Positions 20,020-30,288 of a stretch of 40,155 nucleotides of DNA are shown piece after piece; the stretch's first letter is position 1; every line of letters begins with the position of its first letter. The notes under the pieces are model-generated. The model worked only from the letters and a program-made list of their open reading frames with translations. It did no database searches and was not told where the DNA came from. The stretch covers positions 77,012-117,166 of the forward strand of contig NZIK01000099.1 of the NCBI GenBank assembly GCA_002691625.1, in the 5' to 3' direction. The position numbers and the translations under genes are program-made. Source of the stretch: Alteromonadaceae bacterium. Its GTDB lineage: Bacteria; Pseudomonadota; Gammaproteobacteria; Enterobacterales; Alteromonadaceae.

Positions 20020-22494
20020 TTAGAATGTTTGACCAATATTAAATGTAAAGAATTTCGCATCATCACCTTCGCGCTCTTTAAGTGCTCGCGAAAAGCTAAA
20101 GACCATTGGGCCCATTGGTGATATCCATTGTACAGAAATACCGGCTGAACTGCGAAATAATGTCGGATCAGAATAATCCAGCAGTTCGTCCCTACCCCTG
20201 TTATCTAACTGTAGATACTCGTTATAGTCAAACTCTGTATCCCACACGTTACCTACATCCATGAATACACTGGTACGAACAGAGTTAGACGAATCCTCTT
20301 CCACAAAGGGTGTCGGGGTAATCAGCTCGATACTTCCCAATGCCATGGCGTTACCCCCAAGACTACGACGAGAAAGTACGTAGGAATCGCCCGATGGACT
20401 ACCAGGAATAACCGTGCCATCCGGTAATGTAACCGAATTTGACCCACTAACACGCTGTATACCTCTGGGGCCTACGGTATTGTTCTCAAAACCACGCAGT
20501 GTATCGGCACCACCGGCCGTGAAGTTCTCGGTAAACGGCAGGATCTGGTCTTCGCCGTTAATATCACCATAGCCATTACCATAACCCAGTCTGACCTTAG
20601 TTAGCACCGACCAACGCTGATCGCGACTGAGCGGGAAGTAAAAGCGACCGTCGTAAATGGTTTTAAAGAAATTCACGTCTGAATTTGGCGTGGTAATACT
20701 AAATGATGCACGCTGTGATGACCCCGCCGTTGGGAACAAACCACGGTTTAATGTACTGCGACTCCAGGATACCGAGCTTTGCAGACTGGTGTAGTTAATC
20801 GGCGCATCCGGATTCTGACCGTCAGTAAACTGCCCGTAGAAACGGTTTGTCTGCTCGTAATATCCGCGGTTAGACAGCTCTACATCTGAGTAGGTCAAGC
20901 CAAAGTTTATACGGTTAAATTCGTCAATAGGGTAACCAATATTTGCCCCGACAGACCAACGCTTGGAGTTGTACTGAATAACGTTAAAGCTGGAACCATC
21001 GAACTCACTGAACGCTACAGTTCCACCCAGACTGATACCGTCGACGGTAAAGAATGGGTCCGTGTAAGACAGCTGCGCCGACTTTTGGTACGACACTGTA
21101 CTCACGTTAACACCGATACGCTTACCGGTACCCAGGAAGTTATCCTGCTGAATACCCGCTTGCAGACCTAACTTAGTCTGATCCCCATAGCTGATACCCG
21201 CGTTAAATGAACCAGAAGGTTGCTCTTTCACTTTAAACTGCACGTCGACCTGGTCATCTTTACCCGGAATACGGACGGTTTCAAATTCTACTTCTTCCAT
21301 GTAGGTCAAACGGGACATGGCGTTCTTCGAGCTTTCCAGCAGATCGTTGGATAACCACGTACCTTCCATTTGCACTACGTTCTGACGTAACACTTCGTCG
21401 GCCGTAATGGTGTTACCGTTAAAGTTAATCCGGCGCACATAAATTCGTTTACCTGGATCCACCCGCAGGGTCAGCTTAACGGTTTTATCTTCGTCGTTAA
21501 TTTCCGGTACGGTGGTAACCGTAGGATAAGCATAACCAAAGCGGCCCAGGTATTTACTGATAAACTCTTCGGTGTAAGTCACTTCCGCCTGGTTGTATAA
21601 CTCACCCGGCGTAAGTGGTAATACTCGTTCAATGTAGTTTTCGTGGCCCAGCATTTCGCCCACCAACTCAACTTCTGAGATAGTGTACTGCTCGCCCTCG
21701 GTGACATTCAGTGAAATATAAATACCGTCTTTCTCAGGGGTCATGGCCACCTGGGTGGAATCAACATTGAAACGCAGGTAACCGCGGTCCATGTAGAAAT
21801 TGGTCAGGGTTTCCATATCACCCTGCAGCGTTTGCTGCTGATAACGGGTTTCTGACAGGAAGTCATACCAGGCAGTATTGAACTGTAACTCAAAATCTTC
21901 CAACAGCTCCTGGTCTGAGAACAGCTCATTACCCACGATATTGATTTGTTTGATATCGGCGGCATCGCCCTCTTCAAACAATAGCTTCAGATCCACACGG
22001 TTACGCGGTAATGGCGTAATGATTGCGGTGACGTCGGCGTTATACTTACCAATGCTGTAAAAGAAGTCTTTCAGGCCATTCTCAATGGACGTCAGAACGG
22101 TTTTATCCAGTGGCTCACCTACCCGAATATTACTCCCGTCCAGACTTTCCTGAAGCTGCTCATCTTTAATGTCATCGTTGCCGTCAAAAATAATGTTACT
22201 GATGGTTGGACGTTCGGCAACCTTGATTATCAGCGTATTGCCATCACGCAATACCTGAATGTTTTCAAAGTGTGTTGACGAATACAGAGACCGAATCAAC
22301 TGCGTAATTCGAAATGAATTGACTTCGTCACCTTTTTGCACCGGAATGTAGGTTAGCGCGGCGCCCAAAGCAACTCGCTGCAGGCCTTCAACCCGGATAT
22401 CTTCTACGACAAACTCACTGTTGCCTGAAGCAGCGTTGGCTAAGCTAGCACTGGAGCATAACAATCCGGCTACTACTAACTGATTAAACTTCAT
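20020..22494 (-). CDS. bamA: Outer membrane protein assembly factor BamA
   Basis: 824 residues (E. coli 810). A signal peptide (cleavage after LANA near 21) is followed by five POTRA domains (about 25-430), which receive substrates from chaperones, and a 16-stranded Omp85 barrel. The barrel contains the lid-lock motif in GGADTLRGFENN and ends in a terminal phenylalanine (FNIGQTF), the beta-signal. It lies between rseP and ompH as in most Gammaproteobacteria. ATG start with AGGAAG upstream. Confidence 0.98.
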   Translation of the reverse strand: MKFNQLVVAGLLCSSASLANAASGNSEFVVEDIRVEGLQRVALGAALTYIPVQKGDEVNSFRITQLIRSLYSSTHFENIQVLRDGNTLIIKVAERPTISNIIFDGNDDIKDEQLQESLDGSNIRVGEPLDKTVLTSIENGLKDFFYSIGKYNADVTAIITPLPRNRVDLKLLFEEGDAADIKQINIVGNELFSDQELLEDFELQFNTAWYDFLSETRYQQQTLQGDMETLTNFYMDRGYLRFNVDSTQVAMTPEKDGIYISLNVTEGEQYTISEVELVGEMLGHENYIERVLPLTPGELYNQAEVTYTEEFISKYLGRFGYAYPTVTTVPEINDEDKTVKLTLRVDPGKRIYVRRINFNGNTITADEVLRQNVVQMEGTWLSNDLLESSKNAMSRLTYMEEVEFETVRIPGKDDQVDVQFKVKEQPSGSFNAGISYGDQTKLGLQAGIQQDNFLGTGKRIGVNVSTVSYQKSAQLSYTDPFFTVDGISLGGTVAFSEFDGSSFNVIQYNSKRWSVGANIGYPIDEFNRINFGLTYSDVELSNRGYYEQTNRFYGQFTDGQNPDAPINYTSLQSSVSWSRSTLNRGLFPTAGSSQRASFSITTPNSDVNFFKTIYDGRFYFPLSRDQRWSVLTKVRLGYGNGYGDINGEDQILPFTENFTAGGADTLRGFENNTVGPRGIQRVSGSNSVTLPDGTVIPGSPSGDSYVLSRRSLGGNAMALGSIELITPTPFVEEDSSNSVRTSVFMDVGNVWDTEFDYNEYLQLDNRGRDELLDYSDPTLFRSSAGISVQWISPMGPMVFSFSRALKEREGDDAKFFTFNIGQTF

Positions 22495-22546
22495 CTATTC
22501 TTTTTCTTCCTGCTGCGTTCGCTTATTCTTGCTGACGTCTGCATTC

Positions 22547-23899
22547 TTACGACAAACGTGTAATATCATTAAATATGGCAATGCTCATTATGGTAAATAA
22601 CAGCATGGCACCAATTCTAAATCCCCACTCCTGAACTTCCTCAGGTACCGGGCGACCGGTAATCCACTCAATGGTAAAGTACATCAGGTGACCACCGTCT
22701 AACATTGGCAGGGGCAGTAAATTGACTATCCCGAGGTTCACACTGATCAGAGCCAGAAAACTTAAAAAGTAAACCAGGCCATATCCTGCACTGTTACCCG
22801 CGCCCTGCGCGATAGCAATCGGGCCGCTCAGGTTTTTAACTGATACATCGCCGGTAATCAGTTTCCCTATCATCTCGACGCTTAAGGTCATTAAGCGCCA
22901 GGTCTTATCGACCGCTTTGCCCACCGCTTCCAGTAGTCCGTACTGGTGGGTAAACACATAACCTTCAGGCCATGGTTTGGCAAAAGGACTGACTCCCAGG
23001 TAACCGTCCTGCCCCTCTGGCGTATCACGGCGCCCAATTGTGGCAGAAAGGTCATAGGTTTGACCAGCCCTGTTTACCTGAATCTCTACCTGTTCACCCG
23101 GGCGGTTCTTAATTTGGGCAACCAAATCTTCCCAGGCAGCCACCGGTTGTCCATCCAGCGCCACAATCACGTCGTTTTGCTGTAGGCCAGCTTCACTTGC
23201 CGCAGTCTGTTCGGCCACGTAAGCAACGGTTAATGTTGCCCCGGGCCTGAATGGCGAAATTCCCAGACTGCGTAAAGGAGACTCCAAATCCGGATCAAAG
23301 TTCCATCCGGCAATATCTAAAACGCGTTGGCGGGCACTGTCGCTCTCTGAAACCACGGTTACCGGCATGCTCTCCTGGCCAATGTAAGACATCAGTTCCA
23401 TGTTCACGGCTTCCCAGTCGGGCGTTTCCCGTGAGCCCACGGCAATAATCTCCATATTGCTGGTTAGCCCTGCTCTGCCAGCGATGCTATCAGGACTCAC
23501 CTCACCAATAACCGGCTTGATGGTGCTGATACCAATCAAAAACATTACATACAAGGCAATGGCAGCAAAGATAAAGTTAACGCCCGGACCGGCCGCAATA
23601 ATGGCCATTCGTTTGCCAACAGACTTATTGTTAAACGCCTGCGAAGCCATTTCAGGTGGCACTTCATCCACCCGTTCATCGAGCATACGCACGTAACCAC
23701 CTAACGGAATAGCCGCCAGGGCAAACTCGGTACCGTGCTTATCTACTTTGCTCCAGATTGGCTTACCAAAGCCAATAGAAAACCGTTTTACGTACACGCC
23801 ACACAGGCGCGCAATGTAGTAGTGCCCCCATTCGTGAACCGCTACCAGAATACCCAGGGCAATAATAAATGCACCGGCATTACGCAAAAATTCAAACAC
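22547..23899 (-). CDS. rseP: Sigma-E-pathway site-2 protease RseP
   Basis: 450 residues, inner membrane. An intramembrane zinc metalloprotease that cuts RseA to release sigma-E. The zinc site HEWGH is at 22-26 in the first membrane helix. Two PDZ domains lie in the periplasm (about 115-310), and the third zinc ligand is in NLLPLPMLDGGHL near 400. The start is GTG at 23899, with GAGGAAAG upstream, 3 bases after dxr. Position before bamA links envelope-stress control to barrel assembly. Confidence 0.97.
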   Translation of the reverse strand: MFEFLRNAGAFIIALGILVAVHEWGHYYIARLCGVYVKRFSIGFGKPIWSKVDKHGTEFALAAIPLGGYVRMLDERVDEVPPEMASQAFNNKSVGKRMAIIAAGPGVNFIFAAIALYVMFLIGISTIKPVIGEVSPDSIAGRAGLTSNMEIIAVGSRETPDWEAVNMELMSYIGQESMPVTVVSESDSARQRVLDIAGWNFDPDLESPLRSLGISPFRPGATLTVAYVAEQTAASEAGLQQNDVIVALDGQPVAAWEDLVAQIKNRPGEQVEIQVNRAGQTYDLSATIGRRDTPEGQDGYLGVSPFAKPWPEGYVFTHQYGLLEAVGKAVDKTWRLMTLSVEMIGKLITGDVSVKNLSGPIAIAQGAGNSAGYGLVYFLSFLALISVNLGIVNLLPLPMLDGGHLMYFTIEWITGRPVPEEVQEWGFRIGAMLLFTIMSIAIFNDITRLS

Positions 23900-23902
23900 G
23901 CT

Positions 23903-25081
23903 TTAACTTTCCTCTACCATTGCTATTGCAGCCAGTCTCGCCTGTTTGTCTAACTCAAGCACATGTTGGATGGACGAAACTGCGGTTGGTTCAAAACGAT
24001 TTAGAATTTCCTCGTTTATTTGTGCTATTTGGTTAAAGCTTATGCGATTGTCCAAAAATGCCTGCACCGCGATTTCATTGGCGGCATTCAGGCGCGTAGT
24101 GGCTGCCTGGCCACTGCGACAGGCTTCAATAGCAAGATACAAATTAGGGAAGCGATGGGTATCCGGGGTCGAAAAACTCAAATCACTGAGTGTGGCAAAA
24201 TCGAGCGGTGCCACGCCGGCATCAATACGGTTGGGATACCCTAATCCATAGGCAATAGGCGTGCGCATATCAGGATTGCCCATTTGCGCAATCACCGAAC
24301 CATCAACATACTGTACCATGGAATGGATGGTACTTTGAGGATGCAACACCACCTGAATATCGTCTGGCTGTAAGCCGAATAACCAACAGGCTTCAATAAA
24401 CTCCAGTCCTTTGTTCATCATGGTGGCTGAATCTACCGAGATTTTGCGCCCCATGTCCCAGTTGGGATGAGCACAAGCCTGTTCGGGTGTAATCTCAGCA
24501 AAGGTCGACAGTTCCCGCTCTCGGAACGGGCCACCTGAGCCTGTCAGTAGTATTTTACTGATACCGGATGCATTTAATTCGCCATAATTAAAATCTGCCG
24601 GTAAGCACTGAAAAATGGCGTTATGTTCGCTGTCGATGGGTAAGATCTCCGCCTTAGACTGCCTGGCGGCATCTAAAAATAAAGCGCCGGACATCACCAG
24701 CGATTCTTTATTGGCCAGCAAAACTCGCTTACCGGCTTTTACCGCCGCCAGCGTGGGCTCAAGACCCGCGGCACCAACAATAGCCGCCATAACCGAATCG
24801 ACTTCCGGCGCTGACGAGACTTCTTCCAGTGCCCTTTTGCCACTTAGCACTTCCGAGGACAGTTCATAGTCTCTAGCCAGGCTGATTGCCTGTTCGTAAT
24901 CCGCATCACTGGCCACGACCAGATACCGCGCGTGACAGGCTTTCGCCTGCTGTACCAGTCTTTCCACCTGACGGTGGCCGGTGATCGCAAAAACCCGGTA
25001 TAAGTCCGGGTGGCGGGCAATAACATCAAGCGTACTTTGACCGATGGAGCCGGTCGCACCAAGAATCGTAACCGTTTGCAT
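23903..25081 (-). CDS. dxr: 1-deoxy-D-xylulose 5-phosphate reductoisomerase
   Basis: 392 residues. The second step of the MEP isoprenoid pathway, converting DXP to MEP with NADPH and a divalent metal. The N-terminal [13 protein letters not shown] binds [19 protein letters not shown] carries metal-binding acidic residues, and GPFRERELS and [21 protein letters not shown] are family signatures. The ATG overlaps the cdsA stop by one base. Isoprenoid units made here supply UppS, encoded two genes upstream. Confidence 0.97.
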   Translation of the reverse strand: MQTVTILGATGSIGQSTLDVIARHPDLYRVFAITGHRQVERLVQQAKACHARYLVVASDADYEQAISLARDYELSSEVLSGKRALEEVSSAPEVDSVMAAIVGAAGLEPTLAAVKAGKRVLLANKESLVMSGALFLDAARQSKAEILPIDSEHNAIFQCLPADFNYGELNASGISKILLTGSGGPFRERELSTFAEITPEQACAHPNWDMGRKISVDSATMMNKGLEFIEACWLFGLQPDDIQVVLHPQSTIHSMVQYVDGSVIAQMGNPDMRTPIAYGLGYPNRIDAGVAPLDFATLSDLSFSTPDTHRFPNLYLAIEACRSGQAATTRLNAANEIAVQAFLDNRISFNQIAQINEEILNRFEPTAVSSIQHVLELDKQARLAAIAMVEES

Positions 25082-25944
25082 CAGGCCATCCAGGTGACGT
25101 AGCAGTAGGCAAATACAGGAAAGGCTGCTGTCAGGCTATCAATGCGATCCATCAGACCACCATGGCCGGGTAAAATCCGGCCGCTGTCTTTTATACCGGC
25201 ACAACGTTTGAACATACTTTCGTTGAGGTCACCCAAAGCAGAAACACCAACCGTTAGACCGCCAATAAGCAAATGCAACCAGATTCGTGACGTCTCCACC
25301 TGATAATGCAGCGCTGCAAAGGCAATGATCGCAAAAGACGCCATGATGCCTCCGAAGAGCCCTTCAAAGGTTTTACCCGGCGACACATTAGGACGTAGCT
25401 TATGACGGCCGAATTTCACGCCTACAAAGAAAGCACCAATATCGGCAGCCCAGACAATCCCGAGCACATAAAAAATCAACGACGCACCATAAAAAGTGTC
25501 TACTTCGTAAAGACTGGAGCGCAGGGCCACAACAGCAACCCAGGTTGGAATAAGGGTTAACACGCCAAATAAACAGCGAATCATCCAACTTTGACGCCAG
25601 AACGCCGAATAGCGGGGATACGCGAGGATCATAAAGAATGACGCCAGCCACCACACCGCGGCTAACGATAGGATCCAATGGTAGAACTCATTAAGCGCTC
25701 CCTGTGACCAAATCAGCTCGACATCTACTATGCCAATCAGGGTCAGGCAGCACGCCAGAAGAATGAGCCCGAAAGCTATCTTATAGGGACGACCAGTAAT
25801 CCCCGACATATTCGCCCATTCGTAACCGCCCAGGGCGACCACACCGGCTATCACATACTGAAATATATGAATGGGTAAAAACAAGATGGCCATAATAGCC
25901 AGTGGCGCCAGGATCAGCGCCGTAATAATACGTTGCTTTAACAT
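25081..25944 (-). CDS. cdsA: Phosphatidate cytidylyltransferase
   Basis: 287 residues, polytopic inner-membrane enzyme making CDP-diacylglycerol from phosphatidate and CTP for all phospholipids. Several hydrophobic helices are visible, and the CdsA signature occupies the C-terminal part ([19 protein letters not shown] then [14 protein letters not shown]) with the metal-binding aspartates. It lies 43 bases after uppS and overlaps dxr by one base. Confidence 0.97.
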   Translation of the reverse strand: MLKQRIITALILAPLAIMAILFLPIHIFQYVIAGVVALGGYEWANMSGITGRPYKIAFGLILLACCLTLIGIVDVELIWSQGALNEFYHWILSLAAVWWLASFFMILAYPRYSAFWRQSWMIRCLFGVLTLIPTWVAVVALRSSLYEVDTFYGASLIFYVLGIVWAADIGAFFVGVKFGRHKLRPNVSPGKTFEGLFGGIMASFAIIAFAALHYQVETSRIWLHLLIGGLTVGVSALGDLNESMFKRCAGIKDSGRILPGHGGLMDRIDSLTAAFPVFAYCYVTWMA

Positions 25945-25987
25945 GCGATGGGTCTTTTATAGGCTAATTGCCGGCAGCAGGCAGTCA

Positions 25988-26773
25988 TTAGGAGTTTGCA
26001 ACCTCGGTGGTCTCCACCTGCTCACCGATAAGGCCAAAGCGGCGTTGACGCTCACTGTAGTCTTTGACGGCCAGATAGAAGGCTTCTTCGTCGAAATCAG
26101 GCCACAGCACATCAGTGAAATACAATTCAGCATAGGCGCACTGCCAGAGCAGGAAGTTACTGATGCGATGTTCGCCGCCGGTTCGGATCAACAAGTCGAG
26201 TTCAGGCAGTCCCTGAGTAGACATATGCTGATCAAAAACGGCTTCATCAATCTGGCTAGCGTTAAGGCTGCCGTCGCTCACTTTATCAGCCAGCTGCCTG
26301 GCGGCGTTAACAATATCCCAACGGCCACCATAGTTGGCCGCAATGTTAAGCACCAACTCCTTGTTGTCTGCGGTCATCGATTCAGCTTTGTTGATTTTAT
26401 CAACTAGTTTGCGATCAAAGCGTGAGGTATCACCTAATACTTTTAATCGCACCCCGTTTTTATTTAACCGTTTAGCTTCACTGTTTAATACCAGATTAAA
26501 CAAGTCCATCAAAACACTGACTTCTTCTTCCGGACGCTTCCAGTTTTCACTGCTAAATGCAAACAAGGTGAGTGACTGGATAGCATTTTTGCGTGCAAAA
26601 CGCACCGCTGCGCGCACTGACTCCACCCCAGCGCGATGCCCGAAAGTACGAATCTTCCCTTTCTTTTTAGCCCAGCGTCCGTTGCCATCCATAATAATAG
26701 CAACGTGCTTAGGCATATTCAGCAACGCCAGTCTTTCGTCCAGCGTTGCTTCGTCAGTCTGCGATCGCGACAT
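25988..26773 (-). CDS. uppS: Undecaprenyl diphosphate synthase
   Basis: 261 residues. A cis-prenyltransferase that extends farnesyl diphosphate with IPP to the C55 carrier of peptidoglycan and O-antigen synthesis. The family signature HVAIIMDGNGRWAKKKG has the essential aspartate at 29. LTLFAFSSENWKRP, IAANYGGRWDI and LLIRTGGEHRISNFLLWQ follow in the expected order. It lies 8 bases after frr. Confidence 0.97.
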   Translation of the reverse strand: MSRSQTDEATLDERLALLNMPKHVAIIMDGNGRWAKKKGKIRTFGHRAGVESVRAAVRFARKNAIQSLTLFAFSSENWKRPEEEVSVLMDLFNLVLNSEAKRLNKNGVRLKVLGDTSRFDRKLVDKINKAESMTADNKELVLNIAANYGGRWDIVNAARQLADKVSDGSLNASQIDEAVFDQHMSTQGLPELDLLIRTGGEHRISNFLLWQCAYAELYFTDVLWPDFDEEAFYLAVKDYSERQRRFGLIGEQVETTEVANS

Positions 26774-26781
26774 GATCTTAT

Positions 26782-27339
26782 TTATACTTCCATTAACTCA
26801 GTTTCTTTATCAGACAGCATGTTATCAACTTTTTTGATAAATTCATTGGTTAGTGTCTGGATATTTTCTTCACCCGCGCGACTTTCGTCTTCGCTGATTT
26901 CTTTTTCTTTGAGTAATTCTTTAATATCGCTGTTGGCATCGCGACGAATATTACGAATCGCTACCCGGCCTTGTTCGGCTTCGTTACGTACCACGCGGAT
27001 CAGGTCTTTACGACGCTCTTCGGTCAGCGGCGGCAAAGGAATACGAATTGTCGTACCGGCGCTCATTGGGTTTAGACCCAGGTCGGCCTGCATGATGGCT
27101 TTTTCTACGGCCTGAATTGAGCTCTTATCAAATACCGTTAACGCCAGGGTACGGCTGTCTTCGGTGATGATATTGGCCAATTGACGTAACGGAGTATCTG
27201 CGCCGTAATACGGCACTTGAATCCCGTCAAGTAAGCTTGGGTGCGCGCGACCAGTGCGAATTTTACTTAGCTGGCCTTTTAACGCCGTAATACTCTTTTC
27301 CATACGCTCTTGCGCATCTAATTCTATTTCATCAATCAC
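26782..27339 (-). CDS. frr: Ribosome recycling factor
   Basis: 185 residues, exactly the family length. With EF-G it splits post-termination ribosomes. Signatures include [31 protein letters not shown] and [20 protein letters not shown], with a tRNA-mimicking three-helix bundle. The start is GTG at 27339 ([13 protein letters not shown]), with AGGA upstream, 18 bases after pyrH. Confidence 0.98.
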   Translation of the reverse strand: MIDEIELDAQERMEKSITALKGQLSKIRTGRAHPSLLDGIQVPYYGADTPLRQLANIITEDSRTLALTVFDKSSIQAVEKAIMQADLGLNPMSAGTTIRIPLPPLTEERRKDLIRVVRNEAEQGRVAIRNIRRDANSDIKELLKEKEISEDESRAGEENIQTLTNEFIKKVDNMLSDKETELMEV

Positions 27340-27357
27340 GATTTCATTCCTGTATTA

Positions 27358-28101
27358 TTATTCAGTAACACTCTCGACATGGTCGATTAACGTGCCTTCA
27401 GGTTCGCCCATCACGACCCGCTTGAGACAACCGGGCTTGTTCATATTGTATACTCGGATAGGTAAGCTATGATCACGTGCCAGCGTAAAGGCCGACAGGT
27501 CCATTACTTTTAATTCTTTTTCCAGTACGTCCTGGTATGACAGCTGCGAATACAGTTTCGCTTCAGGGTTTTTCACCGGATCATCGCTAAACACACCATC
27601 AACCTTGGTCCCTTTCAGAACAGCGTCGGCTTCAATTTCGATACCGCGTAAACACGCAGCAGAATCGGTGGTAAAAAATGGATTGCCGGTGCCGGCAGAA
27701 AAAATAACCACACGACCTGATTTCAGCAGGCTAATGGCTTCAGCCCAGTTGTAGGCATCACAGACGCCATTAAGGGGAATAGCTGACATCAAGCGGGCAT
27801 TTACAAAGGCACGGTGCAGTGCGTCACGCATTGCCAGGCCATTCATTACCGTGGCCAGCATGCCCATGTGGTCGCCTACCACCCGATTCATACCCGCTTT
27901 GGCGAGTCCTTCACCACGAAACAAGTTACCACCGCCGATAACCAGTCCAACCTGAACACCCAATTCTACCAGTTCTTTGATTTCCTGGGCCATGCGGTCC
28001 AGCACTTTGGGATCAATACCAAAGCCTTCATTCCCCATTAGCGCTTCGCCGCTGAGTTTAAGCAGGATGCGTCGGTAGGCGGATTTTGGGGCGATGCTCA
28101 T
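27358..28101 (-). CDS. pyrH: UMP kinase
   Basis: 247 residues. An amino-acid-kinase-fold, hexameric enzyme phosphorylating UMP to UDP. Landmarks are [26 protein letters not shown] near 58, the UMP-binding [15 protein letters not shown], and [15 protein letters not shown] near the ATP site. First gene after a strong terminator, so it probably has its own promoter in 28102-28215, although no consensus promoter is clear there. Confidence 0.98.
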   Translation of the reverse strand: MSIAPKSAYRRILLKLSGEALMGNEGFGIDPKVLDRMAQEIKELVELGVQVGLVIGGGNLFRGEGLAKAGMNRVVGDHMGMLATVMNGLAMRDALHRAFVNARLMSAIPLNGVCDAYNWAEAISLLKSGRVVIFSAGTGNPFFTTDSAACLRGIEIEADAVLKGTKVDGVFSDDPVKNPEAKLYSQLSYQDVLEKELKVMDLSAFTLARDHSLPIRVYNMNKPGCLKRVVMGEPEGTLIDHVESVTE

Positions 28102-28215
28102 TGTTGTTTTTTCCTCTTGATTCGGCTTGGGTCATATTTTGTACACAAACTATGAGCCAAACCGACTTAATCGGTCGTCATCTTCCGGTATAGCCGGCGC
28201 TTAACTTACAGCTAT

Positions 28216-28240
28216 AAAAAAGCACCTCCGAAGAGGTGCT
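28216..28240 (-). terminator. Rho-independent terminator downstream of tsf
   Basis: On the minus strand AGCACCTC, a TTCG tetraloop, GAGGTGCT and a run of six T. Textbook terminator 45 bases after tsf, ending the rpsB-tsf transcript. Confidence 0.9.
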
Positions 28241-28285
28241 CGTAGTGTATCCGACATTGGCCGGATGCAAAAGTCAAACCGCTAA

Positions 28286-29158
28286 TTATTTCTTAGCAGC
28301 TGCCATTTGCGCGGCAACTTCGGCAGCGAAGTCTTCAGACTTCTTCTCGATACCTTCACCTACTTCAAAGCGAACAAAGTTAACAACGTCTGCGCCGTTA
28401 GACTTCAGTAATTCGCCTACTGATACAGAAGGATCTTTAACGAAAGGCTGACCAGTCAGGCTGATTTCGCCGGTGAATTTCTTCATGCGGCCAACAACCA
28501 TTTTCTCAGCGATTTCGGCAGGCTTGCCAGACTGCATCGCGATTTCGATTTGGATAGCTTTTTCTTTCTCTACAACTTCAGCTGGTACTTGCTCTGGCTT
28601 AACAAACTGCGGGCTTGAAGCGGCAACGTGCATAGCAACGTCTTTTGCCAGCTCTTCTTCACCACCAGTTAAGATAGCAACTACACCGATACGGCCACCG
28701 TGCACGTAGGCACCTAAGTTGTCACCTTCAACAGTCAGTACACGACGTGGAGAAATGTTTTCACCGATTTTAGCAACCAGTGCGTCACGTACGTCGCTGG
28801 CTACACCACCTTCGATTTCAGACGCATTCAGTGCTTCGATGTCGTTCAGACCTTTTTCAAAAGCAACGTCCAGCAGTTTGTTACCAAACGCCAGGAAACC
28901 TTCATCACGTGCTACGAAGTCAGTTTCACAGTTAACTTCAAGCATGGTCGCTTTGCCTGCTTCAACTTTAGTCAGGATAACACCTTCAGCGGCGATACGG
29001 CCGGCTTTTTTAGCGGCTTTAGCCTGACCAGACTTACGCATGTTTTCGATGGCCAGTTCGATGTCACCATCAGTTTCAACTAACGCTTTTTTGCAATCCA
29101 GCATGCCGGCGCCAGTACGCTCACGCAATTCTTTTACGAGTGCTGCAGTCACTGCCAT
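28286..29158 (-). CDS. tsf: Translation elongation factor Ts
   Basis: 290 residues. The nucleotide exchange factor for EF-Tu. The N-terminal UBA-like domain contains [16 protein letters not shown], and the core has the EF-Tu contacting region ([12 protein letters not shown]). I chose ATG at 29158, which has GAGGAA at good spacing. A TTG six bases earlier is too close to that site. It follows rpsB by 135 bases containing two hairpins that could tune the ratio of the two products. Confidence 0.98.
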   Translation of the reverse strand: MAVTAALVKELRERTGAGMLDCKKALVETDGDIELAIENMRKSGQAKAAKKAGRIAAEGVILTKVEAGKATMLEVNCETDFVARDEGFLAFGNKLLDVAFEKGLNDIEALNASEIEGGVASDVRDALVAKIGENISPRRVLTVEGDNLGAYVHGGRIGVVAILTGGEEELAKDVAMHVAASSPQFVKPEQVPAEVVEKEKAIQIEIAMQSGKPAEIAEKMVVGRMKKFTGEISLTGQPFVKDPSVSVGELLKSNGADVVNFVRFEVGEGIEKKSEDFAAEVAAQMAAAKK

Positions 29159-29191
29159 TTTCAATTCCTCAGCAATATTTAAATTCAGTGT

Positions 29192-29210
29192 AAAAGGGGC
29201 GAACGCCCCT
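29192..29210 (-). terminator. Attenuator-like hairpin between rpsB and tsf
   Basis: On the minus strand AGGGGCG, TT, CGCCCCT then TTTA, 33 bases upstream of tsf. The two-base loop means the inner pairs must open. Probably a partial terminator lowering tsf expression relative to rpsB, as reported for E. coli. Confidence 0.5.
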
Positions 29211-29253
29211 CTTAATTAATTCTTAATCTTCGATCAGAGTTGATCGGTACAAC

Positions 29254-29283
29254 TAATCTGAGGCTCAGTTGAGCCTCAGATTA
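29254..29283 (-). other. Perfect 30-base palindromic hairpin just after rpsB
   Basis: Two 14-base arms (TAATCTGAGGCTCA and its complement) around two bases, starting 10 bases after the rpsB stop, without a T-run. It suits an RNA processing or 3'-protection stem in the rpsB-tsf message. Confidence 0.6.
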
Positions 29284-29293
29284 AGCAAGCGGA

Positions 29294-30022
29294 TTACTCA
29301 GCTGCTTCAACAAACTCGTCTTCAGCTTGTACTTCCAGGTTGCTGTTGCGACCTGCGCTTACTGCGTCAGCAGCAGCGTTTAAGTACAGTTGAACGGCAC
29401 GAATTGCATCGTCGTTACCAGGGATGATGTAATCAACACCATCTGGGTTTGAGTTAGTATCAACAACTGATACAACCGGGATACCCAGGTTGCGGGCTTC
29501 AGTTACCGCGATGTGCTCGTGATCGGCGTCGATGACGAACAGTACGTCAGGCAGACCGCCCATGTCTTTGATACCACCCAGGCTGCTTTCCAGCTTGTCC
29601 ATTTCACGCTGAAGCATCAGCGCTTCTTTTTTGGTCAGCTTTTCGAAAGTACCGTCCTGGCTTTGTTGCTCAAGATCTTTAAGACGCTTGATTGACTGAC
29701 GAACCGTTTTCCAGTTAGTCAGCATACCGCCCAACCAACGCTTGTTCACATAGAATTGGTCACATTTCTGTGCTGCTTCTTTTACTGCATCACCGGCTGC
29801 GCGCTTGGTACCAACGAACAGAACTTTACCTTTCTTGGCAGAAACGCCAGACAGGAAGTTAAGAGCTTCGTTGAATAAAGGAACAGTTTTTTCCAGGTTG
29901 ATGATATGAACTTTGTTACGAGCGCCAAAGATGTAAGGTTTCATCTTAGGGTTCCAGTAACGGGTTTGGTGACCGAAATGCACGCCGGCTTTCAGCATGT
30001 CACGCATAGAAACGTTTGCCAT
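29294..30022 (-). CDS. rpsB: 30S ribosomal protein S2
   Basis: 242 residues (E. coli 241). The N-terminus [29 protein letters not shown] signature and the later [17 protein letters not shown] and [19 protein letters not shown] segments are classical S2. The frame stays open upstream to 30193, but the true start is ATG at 30022, preceded by GAGGA at 7 bases. The extra residues upstream have no family counterpart. A strong promoter and a long leader precede it. Confidence 0.98.
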   Translation of the reverse strand: MANVSMRDMLKAGVHFGHQTRYWNPKMKPYIFGARNKVHIINLEKTVPLFNEALNFLSGVSAKKGKVLFVGTKRAAGDAVKEAAQKCDQFYVNKRWLGGMLTNWKTVRQSIKRLKDLEQQSQDGTFEKLTKKEALMLQREMDKLESSLGGIKDMGGLPDVLFVIDADHEHIAVTEARNLGIPVVSVVDTNSNPDGVDYIIPGNDDAIRAVQLYLNAAADAVSAGRNSNLEVQAEDEFVEAAE

Positions 30023-30215
30023 GTTTAATTCCTCAATTGGGGTTAGGCCTCCATACACCCTTTGTATCGATCCGCTGACGTTACCATCGCAGACACCCCG
30101 ATACGCAGTCACAGTGTATGTGTGTTTTAATTTAAGTAATGTACTTCTTTGAAGTAGCCAAAGTAACTTGCGGTGAATTAAAATCCACAGCAATATTCGG
30201 GTTAATTCAAAAAGC
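30023..30215 (-). promoter_or_regulatory. rpsB-tsf 5' leader, probable S2 autoregulatory region
   Basis: About 190 untranslated bases lie between the predicted transcription start and rpsB. In Gammaproteobacteria the rpsB leader is a conserved structured region through which S2 represses its own operon. Length and position fit. I did not derive the fold, so this rests on position and established knowledge. Confidence 0.45.
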
Positions 30216-30221
30216 GCGCGC

Positions 30222-30250
30222 TTTATACCATGTAGCGCCCGTCATCTCAA
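30222..30250 (-). promoter_or_regulatory. Strong sigma-70 promoter of rpsB-tsf
   Basis: TTGAGA, 17 bases, TATAAA (5 of 6 matches each), followed by the discriminator GCGCGCGC. A GC-rich discriminator is typical of ribosomal and stringently controlled promoters, so ppGpp/DksA control is likely. Confidence 0.75.
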
Positions 30251-30288
30251 GTTAAAGTTATATTTCAACGCGCATTTCAGCGATCGAT

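Noticed and set aside
30023..30193. A 57-residue N-terminal extension of S2
   Set aside because: The frame is open, but S2 proteins start at MANVS, where an ideal ribosome-binding site lies; the extension corresponds to the untranslated leader.
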